Positions 30,559 to 33,152 of a stretch of DNA of 33,152 nucleotides are shown piece by piece. Source of the DNA: a virus; the IMG/VR virus record IMGVR_UViG_3300031951_000722, positions 1-33,152 of that record; one strand, written 5' to 3'. Numbering within the stretch: the first letter of the stretch is position 1; each line of letters begins with the position of its first letter. The notes under the pieces were generated by a model. The model made no database searches, was not told the DNA's origin, and worked only from the letters and a program-made list of their open reading frames with translations. The translations under genes were made by a program, and so were the position numbers.

Positions 30559-31214
30559 AACCAAATGATTTTGTAGTATGTGTAGATGCTGGGCATGGTG
30601 GTCTTAACAAAGGAATAGGGCCGGACAAATATGTGACCTATCCATCCAAGTGCTTCCAACATAAACATGGTAAGTTTCACTCCTATGGCTGGTTCTTTGA
30701 AGGTGTGTTCAATCGCTCCCTTGCCAACTTCCTTGAACAGTTTCTTATTGACTATGGCTTCCAAGTTAAACCAGTCTATGAGCCTATTAACGATACATCA
30801 TTAAACAAACGATGTCAGCTCGTAAATAGCTATGCTTCTTTAGGCAAGGCAACTGTGCTTGTTTCCATTCATGGTAATGCCGCAGCTTCTACATCCGCCA
30901 GAGGATGGGAGGTGTTTACATCCCCAGGTGATACAAAGTCTGATCTGCTTGCAACCATGATAGGAGAAGAAGTAAAAGATGCTACTCCTGGCTGGGTGCA
31001 TCGGCATGATTACAGTGATGGTGACCTTGACAGAGAGGCAAGGTTTCAAATGTTAACTGCAACAAAGGTGCCAGCGGTGTTGACAGAAAATGGATTCTTT
31101 ACAAATTACAACGATGCTGTGTTAATGATAGACAGAGAATGGCAGGAGGCAGTGGCGAAAGCTCACGCTAAAGGCATTCTTGAATATGCCATAAAGCAAG
31201 GTGTAGAGTGGTAA
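30555..31214 (+). CDS. Endolysin: N-acetylmuramoyl-L-alanine amidase (Amidase_3)
   Basis: 219 aa. Zinc and catalytic residues of the Amidase_3 fold are visible: DAGHGG with H14, E49 in FFEGVFN, H106 in VSIHGNA and E178 in LTENGFF. No signal peptide or wall-binding repeats, so it needs the holin to reach the wall. It splits the peptide stem from muramic acid to burst the cell. Last gene of the rightward operon; the terminator at 31216 follows at once but faces the opposite strand. Confidence 0.93.
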   Translation: MKPNDFVVCVDAGHGGLNKGIGPDKYVTYPSKCFQHKHGKFHSYGWFFEGVFNRSLANFLEQFLIDYGFQVKPVYEPINDTSLNKRCQLVNSYASLGKATVLVSIHGNAAASTSARGWEVFTSPGDTKSDLLATMIGEEVKDATPGWVHRHDYSDGDLDREARFQMLTATKVPAVLTENGFFTNYNDAVLMIDREWQEAVAKAHAKGILEYAIKQGVEW

Positions 31215-31215
31215 C

Positions 31216-31245
31216 AAAAAAGCCGCAGGAAAAACACCTGCGGCT
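31216..31245 (-). terminator. Terminator ending the right leftward operon
   Basis: AGCCGCAGG (31221-31229) and CCTGCGGCT (31237-31245) form a perfect 9-bp stem with a 7-nt loop. The minus strand continues into T6 (complement of A31216-31221); the plus strand lacks a T-tract. It separates the two converging operons and stops leftward transcripts before they enter the lysis genes. Confidence 0.9.
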
Positions 31246-31269
31246 GAAAACACACTAACTAAACACCAC

Positions 31270-31548
31270 TCAACTTTTGAAGAGTTTTTTGAACATCGTA
31301 GCTGCCTTAGCTTTGACCTCGTCTTTTTCTGATGTATTATTTACTATTGTAAATAAAATAGCTTGTAATCTTTCCGGATTCATGTACTCATAAAACTTTC
31401 TACCTGCTCCATCGTTACCAGAGTAAAATTGCAGCAAGGCACTATTTGTGTTTACAACATTATTTTTATTAATAGGTTTTGGATATTTTTCTATCAATAA
31501 TAAACCATGTTTTATTTCCTTGTCGTTTAATAATTTAGTTATCTGCAT
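31270..31548 (-). CDS. Hypothetical helical protein, 92 aa
   Basis: MQITKLLNDKEIKHGLLLIEKYPKPINKNNVVNTNS, then FYSGNDGAGRKFYEYMNPERLQAILFTIVNNTSEKDEVKAKAATMFKKLFKS. A possible loop GNDGAGRKF resembles nucleotide- or phosphate-binding turns but is not a known motif. The C-terminal half is helical. Last gene before the terminator. Function unknown. Confidence 0.7.
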   Translation of the reverse strand: MQITKLLNDKEIKHGLLLIEKYPKPINKNNVVNTNSALLQFYSGNDGAGRKFYEYMNPERLQAILFTIVNNTSEKDEVKAKAATMFKKLFKS

Positions 31549-31642
31549 GACTTCCTATTTTTAAAAGTGTTAGTTTAGTTTCTTCCTGCCTTATCCTGGT
31601 GGCTAAGTAATCAACGTAAAAATAATTAATCTTTCTCCTCAT
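31535..31642 (-). CDS. Possible micro-protein, 35 aa
   Basis: Frame from ATG 31640-31642 reads MRRKINYFYVDYLATRIRQE then ETKLTLLKIGSHADN. It starts inside the last codons of the resolvase gene (AATGAGG) and ends 14 bases inside the next gene, filling an otherwise empty 77-base gap. Overlap on both sides fits the compressed, coupled style of the operon. The basic N-terminus and amphipathic helix would be consistent with a small binding protein. Confidence is moderate because of its length. Confidence 0.45.
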   Translation of the reverse strand: MRRKINYFYVDYLATRIRQEETKLTLLKIGSHADN

Positions 31643-32165
31643 TGTCTCCTCTATGTATGCCAGGGTCAACCGGTGGAGCTTCTTTTCTATAACCTTTATT
31701 TGCATCATTTTCGTAATAAGTTTTAGAAATTAACGCTATTTGAAAAGCGTCTATTTCGTCTTGTGAAAGTTTTTTATTTCCATGCACTTCCATCTTCATT
31801 GCCTTTATTACAGACATACAATAATCAATAGTCCATTTGCTGCCTTTGTGCTGCGGTGAAATACCTTTTACTTTATGCCCATTTAACTCTAATAAGTCAA
31901 TGATTGTCCTGGATGCACCTTGATTCATGCCGACGTTTCGGCTGATTTTGTTGCTTGCTTTTACATTTGCGTGTTTACGAAAGGTAATATTTTGGAGGGA
32001 AGAATCTTCTACAACTATCGCACAATCTCTCTCCCATGTTAGGCTATCCATGATCCATGCAGCAAGATTCTTGTACCTACCAAAATATACCTTTTTATCA
32101 TCAATCACGCATACTGCCAAGCCGTTTAGCCGCATGGCTGGATCTATGCCTACGAATTTCATCAT
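31626..32165 (-). CDS. RuvC-like Holliday junction resolvase
   Basis: 179 aa with the RNase H-fold acidic motifs of RuvC: FVGIDPAMRLNGLAV (Asp 8), IVVEDSS (Glu 53), the helix GMNQGASRTIIDLLE, and QDEIDAFQIAL (Asp 136/139). It would cut branched DNA in replication and recombination and help make linear packaging substrates. The C-terminus is acidic and low complexity. Two adjacent ATGs (MMKF) are possible starts. Its 5' end overlaps the membrane gene by 65 bases. Confidence 0.85.
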   Translation of the reverse strand: MMKFVGIDPAMRLNGLAVCVIDDKKVYFGRYKNLAAWIMDSLTWERDCAIVVEDSSLQNITFRKHANVKASNKISRNVGMNQGASRTIIDLLELNGHKVKGISPQHKGSKWTIDYCMSVIKAMKMEVHGNKKLSQDEIDAFQIALISKTYYENDANKGYRKEAPPVDPGIHRGDNEEKD

Positions 32166-33045
32166 AATTTATCTTTTTATTTAAGAAGTTACGCTTTACA
32201 TACTTACTTACAAATTTCAATAAATCATGATAGTCATAGTATTTTTTACCATGCTTCCATAATTCGAAAAAAGGATAATACTCTAAATTAAGTGTTCCAA
32301 ATGTCATAAATAAACAATTATCAGATGTAGTATTGCTATATCCATCCCACAAATCTATTCCAGATAGCATATCATAGGTAATAGTATCAACAGTATAGCT
32401 ACCATCTGCTACACTATAATAACTCCTTTCTAACAATTTGTTACCTATCTTTTCAAAGCCAACAGTATTATAGGCTAAAAAGTGATTGTTTTGAGCATTT
32501 ACAGTAGTTACTCCCAACACCAACATGATTGCCAATGATAACTGTACGCTGCGCACAGTTGTATTCATCTGTACTGGCTCTTTACCTTTACTTGGTACAT
32601 TGCGCTTCCTTGGTGCTTTCATGCCAATACCGTACGCTTCTATGCCCTTTTCAATGAATTGTATTTCTAATACATAGCCAAAGCAGATAATAGTGCCAAT
32701 AAAAAAGAACATGGCATAGAACTCTGCGCCAGTTGCCTGACCTTGGATAGAGAAGAATAATTCCAACAATGCTACTACGGTGGCTATTGCTGCAACCTTC
32801 GGAGGATACATTGATCTCTTACTGGATGGATTAAGAAAATCAATAAACACGATGGCAAATCTGCCAAACTGCAACATAAGAGAGGCAGGAATGGAAAGAA
32901 GTAAAGGAAGAGGAAGAAAATACACGTTAAGTGCTGCTGTGATAAGGTAGGTTAAAATTATACCTACAAAAATAATCTTTGGCATTGTAGATGTAATGTC
33001 ATCAAATAGCCATTCAAAGTTTTGGTTGTTAAAATTCTTTTTCAT
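32101..33045 (-). CDS. Membrane protein with an internal signal-peptide-like segment
   Basis: Start chosen at MKKNFNNQNFEW (ATG 33043-33045), giving 314 aa. A farther ATG at 33070-33072 is only about 4 bases from the predicted transcription start. Positions below count from that far start. Hydrophobic segments lie at about 33-52, 54-78, 92-109 and 118-136. A basic cytosolic stretch (KAPRKRNVPSKGKEPVQ) follows, then at 169 MNTTVRSVQLSLAIMLVLGV ending in a V-N-A-Q cleavage-like site (190-194), after which comes a soluble, Tyr-rich half to the end. It looks like a four-helix membrane module joined to a secreted protein, or two proteins made from one frame with an internal start at 32566-32568. 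The role may be host-envelope or superinfection related, unproven. The last 65 bases overlap the resolvase gene. Confidence 0.7.
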   Translation of the reverse strand: MKKNFNNQNFEWLFDDITSTMPKIIFVGIILTYLITAALNVYFLPLPLLLSIPASLMLQFGRFAIVFIDFLNPSSKRSMYPPKVAAIATVVALLELFFSIQGQATGAEFYAMFFFIGTIICFGYVLEIQFIEKGIEAYGIGMKAPRKRNVPSKGKEPVQMNTTVRSVQLSLAIMLVLGVTTVNAQNNHFLAYNTVGFEKIGNKLLERSYYSVADGSYTVDTITYDMLSGIDLWDGYSNTTSDNCLFMTFGTLNLEYYPFFELWKHGKKYYDYHDLLKFVSKYVKRNFLNKKINYDEIRRHRSSHAAKRLGSMRD

Positions 33046-33082
33046 TGTTGTGATGTTTAATGTGTTTGTCATAATGACTTTA

Positions 33083-33090
33083 CAAAAGTA
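33083..33090 (-). promoter_or_regulatory. Candidate -7 box for the right leftward operon
   Basis: The minus strand reads TACTTTTG, matching TAnnTTTG. I see no TTG at the ideal distance upstream, so the promoter is weaker than the ones at 7.8 kb. The start would lie near 33076, giving a short leader to the ATG at 33045. Confidence 0.4.
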
Positions 33091-33112
33091 ATATAAAATA
33101 AATAACTTGTAT

Positions 33113-33152
33113 ATAAATATTAAAAATAATTATAAAAAAAGTGCGAAGGCAA
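33113..33152. repeat. Right copy of imperfect terminal repeat
   Basis: Partner of 13-52. The minus strand of this segment looks like the 3' half of a terminator (TTCGCAC followed by T7), but the 5' arm is missing at the window end. This fits either a circular join at this place or a window cut inside a longer genome. Confidence 0.5.

Noticed and set aside
1-33152. tRNA, rRNA, integrase, insertion sequence, reverse transcriptase (DGR)
   Set aside because: No cloverleaf with TTCGA-type loops, no tyrosine or serine recombinase motifs, no DDE transposase with inverted repeats and no RT motifs were found by reading.

Overview
The window reads as an essentially complete genome of a tailed siphovirus with an HK97-type head, infecting a member of the Bacteroidota. 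The host assignment rests on promoters of the TTTG-N19-TAnnTTTG type, A-rich and mostly Shine-Dalgarno-free start regions, low GC content, and protein families typical of phages of this phylum. I see no integrase, classical repressor, tRNA gene or CRISPR array. A virulent or chronic lifestyle is therefore more likely than a temperate one, but this is inference.

Layout. A divergent promoter region at 7785-7818 splits the genome. Leftward (minus strand, 7772 down to 89) lies the early and replication block: SSB, an exported glucosaminidase-like protein, a SAM methyltransferase, an HNH endonuclease, two small proteins, a structured leader or small RNA, an HNH-SF2 helicase fusion, a protein with a ParB-like motif, an O-like winged-helix replication protein with probable origin repeats inside its gene, and four small or unknown proteins, ending at a terminator (34-62). 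Rightward (plus strand, 7836 to 31214) lie a ribbon-helix-helix-like regulator, glycosyltransferase 1, HNH, terminase small and large subunits, portal, prohead protease, capsid, connectors (one fused to a fibre-like region), glycosyltransferase 2, tail genes with a programmed -1 frameshift, tape measure, distal tail and fibre proteins, holin, metallophosphoesterase and amidase. A second leftward block (33072 down to 31270) holds a membrane protein, a RuvC-like resolvase and two small genes, and ends at a terminator (31216-31245) facing the rightward operon.

If the ends are joined, all minus-strand genes become one contiguous arc and all plus-strand genes the other. The two ends also carry similar 40-bp AT-rich sequences. 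Both points suggest a circular map, or a circularly permuted genome, of about 33.1 kb.

The most interesting signals lie beyond the genes. They are: (1) a leader upstream of the helicase with two hairpins whose loops are complementary over 7 nt, the second being a terminator 8 nt before the start codon; (2) three AT-rich 12-mers followed by three 23-bp iterons inside the replication gene, resembling the lambda ori; (3) interlocked face-to-face divergent promoters with a dyad; (4) a perfect terminator hairpin containing the portal start codon; (5) an A AAA AAC slippery site with a well-spaced 13-bp stem in the tail chaperone gene; (6) a head-closure protein fused to Ala/Thr repeats and a Gly-rich adhesin-like domain; (7) two paralogous glycosyltransferases in the virion operon.
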